In this document: one piece after another, positions 1 to 7,385 of the stretch
How positions within the stretch are numbered: position 1 is the first letter of the stretch
How the letters are laid out: each line of letters opens with the position of its first letter
NCBI RefSeq assembly: GCF_963677565.1
Contig: NZ_OY781981.1
Coordinates: 806,001 to 870,000 of the forward strand
Direction of reading: 5' to 3'
Length of the DNA: 64,000 nucleotides
Source of the DNA: an uncultured Draconibacterium sp.
Lineage (GTDB): Bacteria; Bacteroidota; Bacteroidia; Bacteroidales; Prolixibacteraceae
Translations under genes and position numbers: made by a program
The notes under the pieces: model-generated
What the model was told of the DNA's origin: nothing
What the model saw: the letters and a program-made list of their open reading frames with translations, nothing else
Databases searched by the model: none

Positions 1-2
1 CA

Positions 3-581
3 CATTTGGTTTTATCGTATTTCAAACTCTATCCTTTTCACGGAAGATTGATATTATATCAGTATCCCATATTAATTTTATTGATAGTAAGCTGCATTTA
101 CCATTTATATTCACTTTTAAAACCTAAAATACAGCAATTGGCTCTTTATCTTTTATTAATCCCTTTAATACTCAATATCATTAATTTATTTCATGGGAAC
201 AATTTCCCATTTGAAAAAGAAGAAATAAAAAAATCGATGACACATTTAAAAATGACACTGAAAGATGATGAGCTAATTTATATCCACCGTAGAGCATTTC
301 CTGCTTTTTTATATTACTCATCAAACTATTCCAGATTTCGATTCTTTAAAAATAGTGATATTATGGTCTGCCAATCTTGCACTAATAAACAGATAATAAG
401 CGTCAGTGATATTGAAGGAATTAATGCGAATGTATGGATATTGTTCTCTCATAATGACAACAAAAAGAATCGAGATGAAGAGAAATTCATTCTTGCATTG
501 TTTAAAAAGAATAACTTTGAAATCGTTGAAGAATACAAATACCAAGGATCATCTATTTATAAAGCGGTCAAATTAGAGTAG
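3..581 (+). CDS. C-terminal part of a polytopic membrane protein, probably GT-C (GT39-like) glycosyltransferase (partial)
   Basis: The reading frame is open to the left edge, so only the last 190 or so residues are present. The visible part begins with a YPFHGR-type motif followed by two hydrophobic helices (about residues 14-35 and 43-60), then a soluble C-terminal tail of about 125 residues. A P-F-x-G/S-R motif before the last helices, and a tail resembling (D)xxIYxxxxAxPAFxYY, are seen in Bacteroidota GT39-like dolichyl-phosphate-mannose transferase relatives, which add sugars from lipid carriers on the periplasmic side. That would suit the neighbouring polysaccharide genes. The family call is inference, because the catalytic N-terminal half lies outside the window. 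An uncharacterised membrane protein is the alternative. Confidence 0.5.
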   Translation, partial: HLVLSYFKLYPFHGRLILYQYPILILLIVSCIYHLYSLLKPKIQQLALYLLLIPLILNIINLFHGNNFPFEKEEIKKSMTHLKMTLKDDELIYIHRRAFPAFLYYSSNYSRFRFFKNSDIMVCQSCTNKQIISVSDIEGINANVWILFSHNDNKKNRDEEKFILALFKKNNFEIVEEYKYQGSSIYKAVKLE

Positions 582-620
582 TTTTTCAAAAGAATCAAAC
601 TTTTATTCGCGCTCTAATTC

Positions 621-1118
621 TTACCTTTTATGTTGAAGTTCCACGAATTGATTAAATCCTAATTGAAATCTTCGAAATATTTTTACTTCATAAACTGTTC
701 TTCTAGCCAATTGAAATAACTCCTTTTTACCCCAATATTGTTTATGTTCATCAATATTATTTTTATTAAGAAGTCCGATAAATGCTAAAAACTCAAGCAC
801 AGGTTATGAAGCTTTCGTTGGTGTTGCAGGAAAGCTATAGCATTCCTTTTAAAACTTACCTTTAAATTTCGGGAAACTACTAACGACATGTCCAACGGCC
901 AAATGCTCAATTACTGCCAAACTCACAATTGCATCAACATTAACCTCACCTTGTGTCGAATAGTTGGAATTAACAAGGTAATATCTGCCCTCAACAAATG
1001 GTTTTAACTCCCCCTGGTTTCTCCAAAATCCAAAACATTTCCATGTATATTCGGCTTAACCTTTTTAAATCGTAAATTCTTCAAGATTTTTTCTAACCTT
1101 AACGAGCTATTAACCATG
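621..1118 (-). pseudogene. Broken class I SAM-dependent methyltransferase
   Basis: No long frame is open here, but the minus strand translates into recognisable methyltransferase pieces in order. From an ATG at 1118 there is an N-terminal stretch ending in NVLDFG (start of SAM motif I). After a frameshift near 1010-1020 come GELKPFVEG, then VNVDAIVSLAVIEHL (the motif around the catalytic-core acid). After an in-frame TAA comes FPATPTKAS, then a second TAA, and PVLEFLAFIGLLN leading to GFNQF before the final stop at 621. The two TAA codons lie in the same frame as the flanking pieces. The gene begins 5 bases after the cysC stop, so it was probably the last gene of the wbp-cys operon. Its substrate, perhaps a sugar in the surface polysaccharide, is unknown. 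Sequencing errors could mimic one of the three lesions, but hardly all of them. Confidence 0.75.
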
Positions 1119-1123
1119 GATTT

Positions 1124-1726
1124 CTAGCTAATACTAACTGTAATATCATCTTTTATGACCCCAAAAATCTTTTCCACCGATTCTTCAAGTGAAACTGTAG
1201 ATGTATCAATAATCACATTTGCATCAGCTGGCTTATCGAAGGGAGCACTAACCCCGGTAAAGTCTTTTATTATCCCTTTCCGGGCTTTTTCGTAAAGGCC
1301 TTTCACATCACGTTGCTCACACACTTCAATAGGTGTATCAACAAAAACTTCAATAAAATCATCTTCGCCAATAATACTTTTGGCCATGTTGCGTATTTTA
1401 TCGGTTGGACTAATAAATGCACAGAGAACTATTACCCCACAATTCATAATCAATTTCGACACTTCGGCAATACGCCGGATATTTTCCAGGCGATCTTCCT
1501 GCGAAAAACCGAGGTTATTGTTAATCCCTGTACGAATATTATCACCATCCAGAAGCTGCGTAAAATACCCCATCTCAAATAGCTTTTTCTCCAAAGCTGA
1601 GGAGACGGTTGTTTTTCCTGATCCCGACAGCCCGGTAAACCAGATTACCTTCGCTTTTTGTTTTAGCCGCTCTTCTTTCGCCTCGCGTGATACTATTTTA
1701 TCAAATACAGGATGTATGTTTTTCAT
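1124..1726 (-). CDS. cysC: Adenylylsulfate kinase (APS kinase)
   Basis: The 200-residue protein matches the usual length of CysC, which phosphorylates adenosine 5'-phosphosulfate (APS) to PAPS in the cytoplasm. A Walker A loop, GLSGSGKTT, lies at residues 32-40. It is followed by LDGDNIR, the family's APS-binding region with the Asp-Gly-Asp, by the GFSQEDRxENIRR segment, and by the FVDTP...CE.RD and lid-like KGLYEKAR motifs. It lies 89 bases downstream of cysQ in the same direction. No ATP sulfurylase (cysD/cysN) or PAPS reductase is nearby. PAPS made here could feed sulfate assimilation elsewhere or sulfation of a surface glycan; the second idea is inference from the polysaccharide genes alongside. 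Confidence 0.95.
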   Translation of the reverse strand: MKNIHPVFDKIVSREAKEERLKQKAKVIWFTGLSGSGKTTVSSALEKKLFEMGYFTQLLDGDNIRTGINNNLGFSQEDRLENIRRIAEVSKLIMNCGVIVLCAFISPTDKIRNMAKSIIGEDDFIEVFVDTPIEVCEQRDVKGLYEKARKGIIKDFTGVSAPFDKPADANVIIDTSTVSLEESVEKIFGVIKDDITVSIS

Positions 1727-1815
1727 ATTAAAAAGTTGGTAGTTGGAAGTCCGGAGCCCGAAGATTGGAATATCTACAATGGCTGGATCTTCCTGGTTTT
1801 ATTTGTTATTTCTAT

Positions 1816-2613
1816 TTAATGCACAATAAAAAAAGGATTTAACAAATTCTCTTTATTATACTTTAATGGTGTTTTATGATCGGCTAAGGTAACATTTTTA
1901 CCGGCTGCCGCAGCTATGGCATGACCGGCACCTGTGTCCCACTCCATAGTTGGTCCGAAACGAGGATAAATATCTGCGCTACCTTCGGCTACCATGCATA
2001 TTTTTAACGAACTGCCTTTCGACATAATCTCTATTTCGCCATGTTCCTCTTCAAGACTTTTAATGAACGCGGCTGTCTCCTCGTTACTGTGCGAACGACT
2101 TCCAACCACAGTGAATTGTCGTTCTGAATCTGTAACAGGAATTTTTATACCCTGCTCTTTTAACTCATCTATTGTTAACTCAGTTCCGATATCCTGAAGC
2201 TCCATTTTCCAGGCACCCGTTCCCAGCTCGCCAAAATACAACGTTCTTGTAACCGGAACATAGATGACACCCATCACTGGACTTCCTTTTTCAACCAAAG
2301 CAATGTTTACGGTAAATTCGCCATTGCGTTTTATAAATTCTTTGGTTCCGTCGAGCGGATCAACCAACCAAAATTTTTGCCATTCTTTGCGTTCGTTGTA
2401 CGAGATTTCTTTGCCCTCTTCGCTTAAAACGGGATAAGAAGAACTTTGCAGAAATCCTGCAATCACTTCATGACTCATTTTATCGGCGATCGTTAAGGGT
2501 GAATTATCTGCTTTACGTTCAACGGAAAAATTGGAATTCGGGTCGTTGTATACTTCCAGAATTTTTTCTCCTGCCCTTACGGCTGCGTTTAGTGCTAAGG
2601 TAATATCTTCCAT
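1816..2613 (-). CDS. cysQ: 3'(2'),5'-bisphosphate nucleotidase
   Basis: CysQ removes the 3'-phosphate from PAP (and PAPS), clearing the product that inhibits sulfotransferases and PAPS reductase. The protein is 265 residues, normal for the inositol-monophosphatase superfamily. The metal-binding motifs are visible: Glu65-Glu66 in LSEEGKE, DPLDGT at residues 85-90, and WDTGAGHA near 225-232 with the third metal-binding Asp at 226. It is followed by cysC, a common pairing in Bacteroidota, and preceded by the wbp sugar genes at an 81-base gap, so it is probably co-transcribed with them. The start at 2613 gives a typical N-terminus without a signal peptide. Confidence 0.93.
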   Translation of the reverse strand: MEDITLALNAAVRAGEKILEVYNDPNSNFSVERKADNSPLTIADKMSHEVIAGFLQSSSYPVLSEEGKEISYNERKEWQKFWLVDPLDGTKEFIKRNGEFTVNIALVEKGSPVMGVIYVPVTRTLYFGELGTGAWKMELQDIGTELTIDELKEQGIKIPVTDSERQFTVVGSRSHSNEETAAFIKSLEEEHGEIEIMSKGSSLKICMVAEGSADIYPRFGPTMEWDTGAGHAIAAAAGKNVTLADHKTPLKYNKENLLNPFFIVH

Positions 2614-2694
2614 TATTATTAATTTTTGGCCTGAGGCAACAAAACTACAAATTCACAAACAGCTTTTCGCCAATTTTTGGTGATTCTTAACCTT

Positions 2695-3576
2695 TTAACT
2701 ATTCTCCGTTAATTCAATACTCCCCCTCGCATCTTCAACTCCAAAACCATTTCCACCAAGAATGTGCTGATAGGTAACTGTATGCAAATCAGTAAAACCA
2801 TCGCTGAATTCGATTTCTTTACCATCTATTATAATTGAACGAAAAGTTCGTTTGCCGGAATTTGTTGCCACCCGTGGCAAATCGTTATAGTCGAGACTCA
2901 AAAACCAGTTGACTTTTGCTTTTTTCAGCATCAATTCCCCGGATGCTTTTGTATCCACGGAATGCATAATCTTATTCTGCATAACATCTCCAAAGATCCA
3001 GTTGAGCATATCGAAAAAATGGATACCAATATTTGTTGCAATTCCACCTGATTTCTTTACATCGCCTTTCCAGCTTTTGAAATACCACTTACCGCGCGAG
3101 GTAATGTATTTTAGCTCGATATTAAAAAAGTCTTTGCCCGATTGTTCTATTTCTTCTTTCAGTTTTAGTATGGTTGGATGATAACGTAGTTGCAAAACGG
3201 TATAAACTCTTTTCCCGCTATCAACTTCCCATTCTTTTATTTTATCCAGATCTTCAGAATGAATTACAAGTGGTTTTTCACAAATTACATCACACCCATT
3301 TTTCAGCGCAAGCTCAATATGTGTTATGTGAAGATAGTTTGGAGAACAGATGCTAATGTAATCCACCGATTCTCCTTTCTCTTTTGCTAATTGAAGAAAC
3401 TGAACAAGTTCTTTTTCAGAAGCAACAAATTCAGCCTCCGGGAAATAGCTGTCCATACGCCCCATTACATCAAAAGTATCCATGGCACAAACCAGCTCGT
3501 TACCAGTCTCTTTAATTGCTCTGATATGTCGTTCGGCTACAAATCCTGCAGCGCCTATTAATGCAAATCGTTTCAT
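2695..3576 (-). CDS. wbpB: UDP-N-acetylglucosaminuronate 3-dehydrogenase (Gfo/Idh/MocA family)
   Basis: This NAD-dependent oxidoreductase has an N-terminal Rossmann start (FALIGAAGFVAERH) and the family's EKP catalytic motif at residues 100-102. A C-terminal half follows with GGIATNIGIHFFD and a terminal EDARGSIEL motif. These are characteristic of WbpB/WlbA, which oxidises C3 of UDP-GlcNAcA to the 3-keto sugar. The next steps (WbpE, WbpD) are encoded just upstream, which supports the substrate. At 293 residues it is about 15-20 shorter than common family members, with the loss at the extreme C-terminus after EDAR. The active-site parts are intact. A palindromic repeat sits between it and wbpA. 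Confidence 0.88.
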   Translation of the reverse strand: MKRFALIGAAGFVAERHIRAIKETGNELVCAMDTFDVMGRMDSYFPEAEFVASEKELVQFLQLAKEKGESVDYISICSPNYLHITHIELALKNGCDVICEKPLVIHSEDLDKIKEWEVDSGKRVYTVLQLRYHPTILKLKEEIEQSGKDFFNIELKYITSRGKWYFKSWKGDVKKSGGIATNIGIHFFDMLNWIFGDVMQNKIMHSVDTKASGELMLKKAKVNWFLSLDYNDLPRVATNSGKRTFRSIIIDGKEIEFSDGFTDLHTVTYQHILGGNGFGVEDARGSIELTENS

Positions 3577-3597
3577 TCTACTCTTTCTTCTCTATAT

Positions 3598-3681
3598 AAC
3601 TCTGTGATTTCTCCGTGAACTCTGTGGTTAATTTTTTTTACCACGGAGAACACAAAGTCCTTCACAAAGAACCACAGAGTT
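3598..3681. repeat. Short palindromic intergenic repeat (ACTCTGTG/CTCCGTG type)
   Basis: The 117-base gap between wbpA and wbpB holds nested inverted repeats. AACTCTGTG (3598-3606) pairs with CACAGAGTT (3673-3681), and CTCCGTG (3611-3617) pairs with CACGGAG (3642-3648). An extra AACTCTGTGG copy lies at 3618-3627. The transcript could fold into a long, imperfect stem. It looks like a dispersed, non-coding palindromic element of a kind common in environmental bacterial genomes. An effect on wbpB expression is possible but not shown. Confidence 0.7.
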
Positions 3682-3693
3682 TTTATTGTTCTT

Positions 3694-5004
3694 TCAAAGT
3701 TTATAAACCTTATCCGAAGCCTCTTCTATCACGTTTCGTAAATCAACGATCAAACCCGAATTCTTTTCAATAAATGCAGCGTCAAATTCCGAATGATTAG
3801 TCGTTATTACCACACAATCGGCAGCTTTCAAAACTGACTCTGATAATTCAACTGAATCATACCGCCCCCCGGTTCCTAATTCTACTGTTGAAATAAATGG
3901 ATCGTGATAACTCACCTCGCCTCCTTTGTTCTCCACCTCTTCCATAATTTTCAGCGCCGGTGATTCACGTTCATCGTTGATATCCGGTTTATAGGCCACA
4001 CCCAAAAACAAAATACTGCTTCCGTTAATTGCTTTTTTCTGTCGATTAAGTGCAGAGGTAATTTTTACTGTCATCCGGTGTGCCATCAGTAAATCGATGT
4101 GCCCTGCAGTGTGAATCATCGACAAATCGAAATTAAATTTTTTGGCAATGTGCTCCAGGTAAAACGGATCGAGTGGAATACAGTGACCGCCAACTCCCGG
4201 CCCCGGATAAAAAGCCTGAAAACCGAAAGGTTTGGTAGCGGCAGCATCAATCACTTCCCAAATATTAATATCCATTTTCCCGGCCAAAAGCGCAAGTTCA
4301 TTAATCAGGCTTATATTTACCAAACGATACGTGTTCTCCAGGATCTTCACCATTTCTGCAATTCGCGGCGAACTTACCGTGTGAATCTCATCAACAGCAA
4401 TGGAATAAATCGCTTTCCCAATTTCCAATCCATCATTACTAACCGCACCCAGAACTTTTGGCGTATTCGTTGTTGAATATTCCTTGTTCCCGGGGTCAAC
4501 ACGCTCGGGAGAATAAGCCAGCCAAAAATCTTTCCCTTCTTTCAAACCGGACTCCTCTTCAATAATCGGCTGCACAAAATCTTCGGTAGTAGTTGGATAG
4601 GTGGTGCTTTCAAGACTAATAAAAGTTCCGGGTTGTAAATGCCTACCAATTTGCCTACAGGCGTTTTCAATAAACGACATTTCAGGCTTTTTGAACTTGT
4701 CAAGCGGTGTTGGAACGCAAATAAAAATTGCATTACAAGCGCTTAAGGTCGTAAAATCATTCGTCGCAATTAATCTTTCTTGTTGTACAAGCGAAGCTAA
4801 CTTATTATCATCAACATCTGAGATATAATTATCACCCGAATTAATCTTACTAACTCTTTCATAAGATGTATCGAAACCCAGTACTTTAACCTTTTTTGCG
4901 GCAAAACAAACAGCCAGCGGAAGCCCGACATAACCAAGACCAATTACTCCAACTGTAAGTTCTTTACTTTCTATCTTTTGCAAGAGTTGTTCTTTATTAC
5001 TCAT
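3694..5004 (-). CDS. wbpA: UDP-N-acetyl-D-glucosamine 6-dehydrogenase
   Basis: The enzyme oxidises UDP-GlcNAc at C6 to UDP-GlcNAcA with two NAD+, the first step of the UDP-GlcNAc(3NAc)A pathway. The 436-residue protein has the NAD-binding GLGYVGLPLA motif at residues 22-31, VPTPLD near 98-102, and YSPERVDPG near 164-172. The catalytic cysteine is in PGVGGHCIPLDP (Cys275), and the C-terminal UDP-binding domain contains FLGVAYKPDINDERESP. Its start codon overlaps the end of wbpD by 8 bases, which points to coupled translation. Related UDP-glucose or UDP-ManNAc dehydrogenases share these motifs. The choice of UDP-GlcNAc rests on the WbpB, WbpD and WbpE neighbours and is very likely right. Confidence 0.9.
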   Translation of the reverse strand: MSNKEQLLQKIESKELTVGVIGLGYVGLPLAVCFAAKKVKVLGFDTSYERVSKINSGDNYISDVDDNKLASLVQQERLIATNDFTTLSACNAIFICVPTPLDKFKKPEMSFIENACRQIGRHLQPGTFISLESTTYPTTTEDFVQPIIEEESGLKEGKDFWLAYSPERVDPGNKEYSTTNTPKVLGAVSNDGLEIGKAIYSIAVDEIHTVSSPRIAEMVKILENTYRLVNISLINELALLAGKMDINIWEVIDAAATKPFGFQAFYPGPGVGGHCIPLDPFYLEHIAKKFNFDLSMIHTAGHIDLLMAHRMTVKITSALNRQKKAINGSSILFLGVAYKPDINDERESPALKIMEEVENKGGEVSYHDPFISTVELGTGGRYDSVELSESVLKAADCVVITTNHSEFDAAFIEKNSGLIVDLRNVIEEASDKVYKL

Positions 5005-5569
5005 CTTCTTTCAGTTTCAATTCACCGTTTTCAAGAAAATATTTTTCTCCAGTCATCGGACAGATTAAATCGTCTTCCATAATTTCTCCGCTACGGCTTA
5101 CCCAGCCTGTTTGTGTGGCAGGCACTCCAGTAACCAACGCAAATGGTTTTATATCTTTTGTTACAACAGCTCCTGCTCCAACCATACAATATTCCCCCAA
5201 AGTAACACCGCAAATAATAGTAGCATTGGCCCCAATTGTTGCCCCACGTTTCACAAGTGTTGGTTTAAATTCTTCTTTACGCTCGATAGCACTTCGCGGA
5301 TTTATAACATTGGTAAAAACCATGGAAGGCCCCAGAAAAACATCGTCTTCGCAGGTAACACCTTCGTACACCGAAACATTGTTCTGTACTTTCACATTGT
5401 CGCCCAATTTTACCTTATTGCCAATAAAAACATTCTGCCCGAGGATACAATTTGCACCAATCTGAGCTGAACCCATTACATGCGAAAAATGCCAGATTTT
5501 TGATCCGGAACCAATGTCTGCTCCAACATCAACAATAGCTGTTTCGTGTGAGAAATATTCTTTATTCAT
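4997..5569 (-). CDS. wbpD: UDP-2-acetamido-3-amino-2,3-dideoxy-D-glucuronate N-acetyltransferase
   Basis: The 190-residue protein is almost wholly a left-handed parallel beta-helix. Hexapeptide repeats (for example IGANCI, LGQNVF, LGDNVK, IGANAT) run from about residue 15 to 150. WbpD/WlbB acetyltransferases use acetyl-CoA to acetylate the 3-amino group of the sugar made by WbpB and WbpE. The N-terminal HETAIVD and KIWHFSHVM segments, the FTNVINPRS segment and the VTGVPA motif near the end of the helix fit that subfamily. It sits between wbpE (10-base gap) and wbpA (8-base overlap), so the four genes form one transcription unit. A general serine/sugar acetyltransferase is the only alternative, and the context argues against it. 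Confidence 0.9.
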   Translation of the reverse strand: MNKEYFSHETAIVDVGADIGSGSKIWHFSHVMGSAQIGANCILGQNVFIGNKVKLGDNVKVQNNVSVYEGVTCEDDVFLGPSMVFTNVINPRSAIERKEEFKPTLVKRGATIGANATIICGVTLGEYCMVGAGAVVTKDIKPFALVTGVPATQTGWVSRSGEIMEDDLICPMTGEKYFLENGELKLKEDE

Positions 5570-5579
5570 AGTACTTTTC

Positions 5580-6704
5580 TTAGCTCCTTTGAGAGAAACT
5601 TTTTATTGCCTCAACAATATATTCCATTTGTTCTATATCAAGTTCCGTATGCATTGGCAATGACAAAACCGTTTGAGAAATGCGTTCAGCAATCGGGAAA
5701 TCTCCGGCTTTATACCCTAAACTTTTATAAGCTTCCTGCAAGTGTAATGCCTTTGGATAATAAACCATTGATGGAATTCCTTTTGTTTCCAAAAACTGTT
5801 TCAATTCATTTCTGCCTTCAGCCTTAATCGTGTATTGATGAAAAGTATGTGTACTGTAATCTTTTCTTTCGGGAATAATAATTCCCGGAACATCATACAG
5901 CTGTTGATCGTAAAACCTGGCAGCTTCTTGTCTTGCTTTTATGTGCTGATCCAGATAGTTGAGTTTCACCTCAAGAATCGCTGCCTGAATACTATCAAGC
6001 CGCGAGTTTATTCCAATACGTTCATATTCGTATTTGGCCTTCATTCCATGATTCGCAATGGAACGGATCGTGTCCGCCAAGTTTTTATCTCCGGAAAACA
6101 CTGCACCGCCATCGCCAAAAGCTCCCAGATTTTTTGATGGAAAAAAAGAGTTACATCCAATATTACCGATTGTTCCGGCTTTCTTTTTTGTACCGTCGCT
6201 AAAGATATAATCAGTCCCCAGTGCCTGACACGCATCTTCAACCACATACAATTCATGCTTTTTAGCAATGTTCAATATCGCTTCCATATTAGCACATTGC
6301 CCGAAAAGATGCACCGGTAAAATCGCTTTCGTTTTTGAGGTAATGGCTTTTTCAATTTGCTCAACATCCAGATTAAAAGTATCCGGACAAACATCAACAA
6401 AAACAGGTTTTAGCCTCATCAATACTAAAACCTCAACAGTTGAAACAAACGAAAAAGGTGTTGTGATTACCTCGTCTCCGGGCTTTAAATCCAAAGCCAT
6501 AAAAGCCAGTTGAAGTGCATCGGTACCATTTCCACACGCAATTACATTGGTATCGAGATAATCAGCCAATTTGGCCTCAAAATCACGCACCTTCCCACTT
6601 TTTATAAAGCGCGTTGACTTTATTACCTCCTGAATAGCCTCATCAATTTCAGCTTTCATAGTGAGGTATTGCCCGTAAATGTCCGACATGTGGATGGTTT
6701 GCAT
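5580..6704 (-). CDS. wbpE: UDP-2-acetamido-2-deoxy-3-oxo-D-glucuronate aminotransferase (DegT/DnrJ/EryC1 family)
   Basis: This PLP-dependent sugar aminotransferase turns the 3-keto sugar from WbpB into the 3-amino sugar, usually with glutamate as donor. The 374 residues match WbpE/WlbC. CGNGTDAL near residues 58-64 binds the cofactor phosphate, and PVHLFGQ and VEDACQALG (155-163) contain the PLP-contacting Asp. SFFPSKNLGAFGDGG carries the Schiff-base lysine, Lys191. A C-terminal FHQYTI...YYPKALHLQ section completes the fold. It is the first gene of the minus-strand operon, with a promoter-like element 25-60 bases upstream (6732-6766). The start at 6704 gives the usual short N-terminus before the MSDIYGQY segment. 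Confidence 0.9.
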   Translation of the reverse strand: MQTIHMSDIYGQYLTMKAEIDEAIQEVIKSTRFIKSGKVRDFEAKLADYLDTNVIACGNGTDALQLAFMALDLKPGDEVITTPFSFVSTVEVLVLMRLKPVFVDVCPDTFNLDVEQIEKAITSKTKAILPVHLFGQCANMEAILNIAKKHELYVVEDACQALGTDYIFSDGTKKKAGTIGNIGCNSFFPSKNLGAFGDGGAVFSGDKNLADTIRSIANHGMKAKYEYERIGINSRLDSIQAAILEVKLNYLDQHIKARQEAARFYDQQLYDVPGIIIPERKDYSTHTFHQYTIKAEGRNELKQFLETKGIPSMVYYPKALHLQEAYKSLGYKAGDFPIAERISQTVLSLPMHTELDIEQMEYIVEAIKSFSQRS

Positions 6705-6731
6705 ACCGTTTAGCTTGTTTCTAATAAACTA

Positions 6732-6766
6732 TAAAAGTATAAATTTAGTGCACAGAATTAATCAAA
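6732..6766 (-). promoter_or_regulatory. Probable promoter of the wbpE-wbpD-wbpA-wbpB-cysQ-cysC operon
   Basis: On the minus strand, TTTG (plus positions 6763-6766) is followed after 23 bases by TACTTTTA (6732-6739). This is close to the Bacteroidota vegetative pattern TTTG-N(19-23)-TAnnTTTG, with one mismatch at the last base. It would start RNA about 20 bases before the wbpE ATG. The call rests on pattern matching only. Confidence 0.5.
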
Positions 6767-6806
6767 CGATTTTTATTTTGCATATTTCCGATTCGAAAAA
6801 CAAAAT

Positions 6807-7331
6807 ATGACAATTGATTCAGGTCGAATACCAAATTCTTTCTTTCAGCGCGACGTAACCGAGGTTGCTCCTGATTTACTTGGAAAAATTCTGGTCAGGC
6901 ATTATGAAGATGGCCGGATTGAAAAATTCAGAATCACTGAAACAGAAGCCTATCGCGGAGGCGACGACAAAGCTTGCCACGCCAACAAAGGTTTAACTGC
7001 CCGCACCAAAGTAATGTTTGATGAAGGCGGATTAATTTACGTTTACCTGATATACGGAATGTATTGGATGCTGAATTTTGTCACCGGAAAACCGGGAGAC
7101 TCATCTGCAGTATTAATAAGAGGAATTGAGGGACTTTCAGGGCCGGGAAGAGTTGGCAAAGCACTGCAACTCGATAAATCGTTTTATGGCGAAAACCTGG
7201 CCACATCGGAAAGATTATGGATTGAGAATGCAACGGTCAAGCCCCAATTTACAACAGCTCCACGTGTTGGAATTAATTATGCCGGTGAACCATGGATTAG
7301 TAAACCATGGCGTTTTATTGTAAAAGAATAA
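6807..7331 (+). CDS. mpg: DNA-3-methyladenine glycosylase (AAG/MPG type)
   Basis: This monofunctional base-excision repair enzyme cuts alkylated purines out of DNA. The 174-residue protein has the family signature: FFQRDVTEVAPDLLGK at the start, then the catalytic-site segment ITETEAYRGGDDKACHA (the Glu activates water) and KVMFDEGGLIYVYLIYG. VLIRGIE and GPGRVGKAL are also present. It is at the short end of the family, as bacterial members often are at 180-200 residues. It is divergently transcribed from wbpE across about 100 bases and convergent with the transporter gene. A second alkylation-related gene (an alkyltransferase-like protein) lies at the right edge, but far away. Confidence 0.93.
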   Translation: MTIDSGRIPNSFFQRDVTEVAPDLLGKILVRHYEDGRIEKFRITETEAYRGGDDKACHANKGLTARTKVMFDEGGLIYVYLIYGMYWMLNFVTGKPGDSSAVLIRGIEGLSGPGRVGKALQLDKSFYGENLATSERLWIENATVKPQFTTAPRVGINYAGEPWISKPWRFIVKE

Positions 7332-7385
7332 TCAATATTGAATGTTCAATTTCCAACATTTGAAAATACTAACAACAACCAAGAA

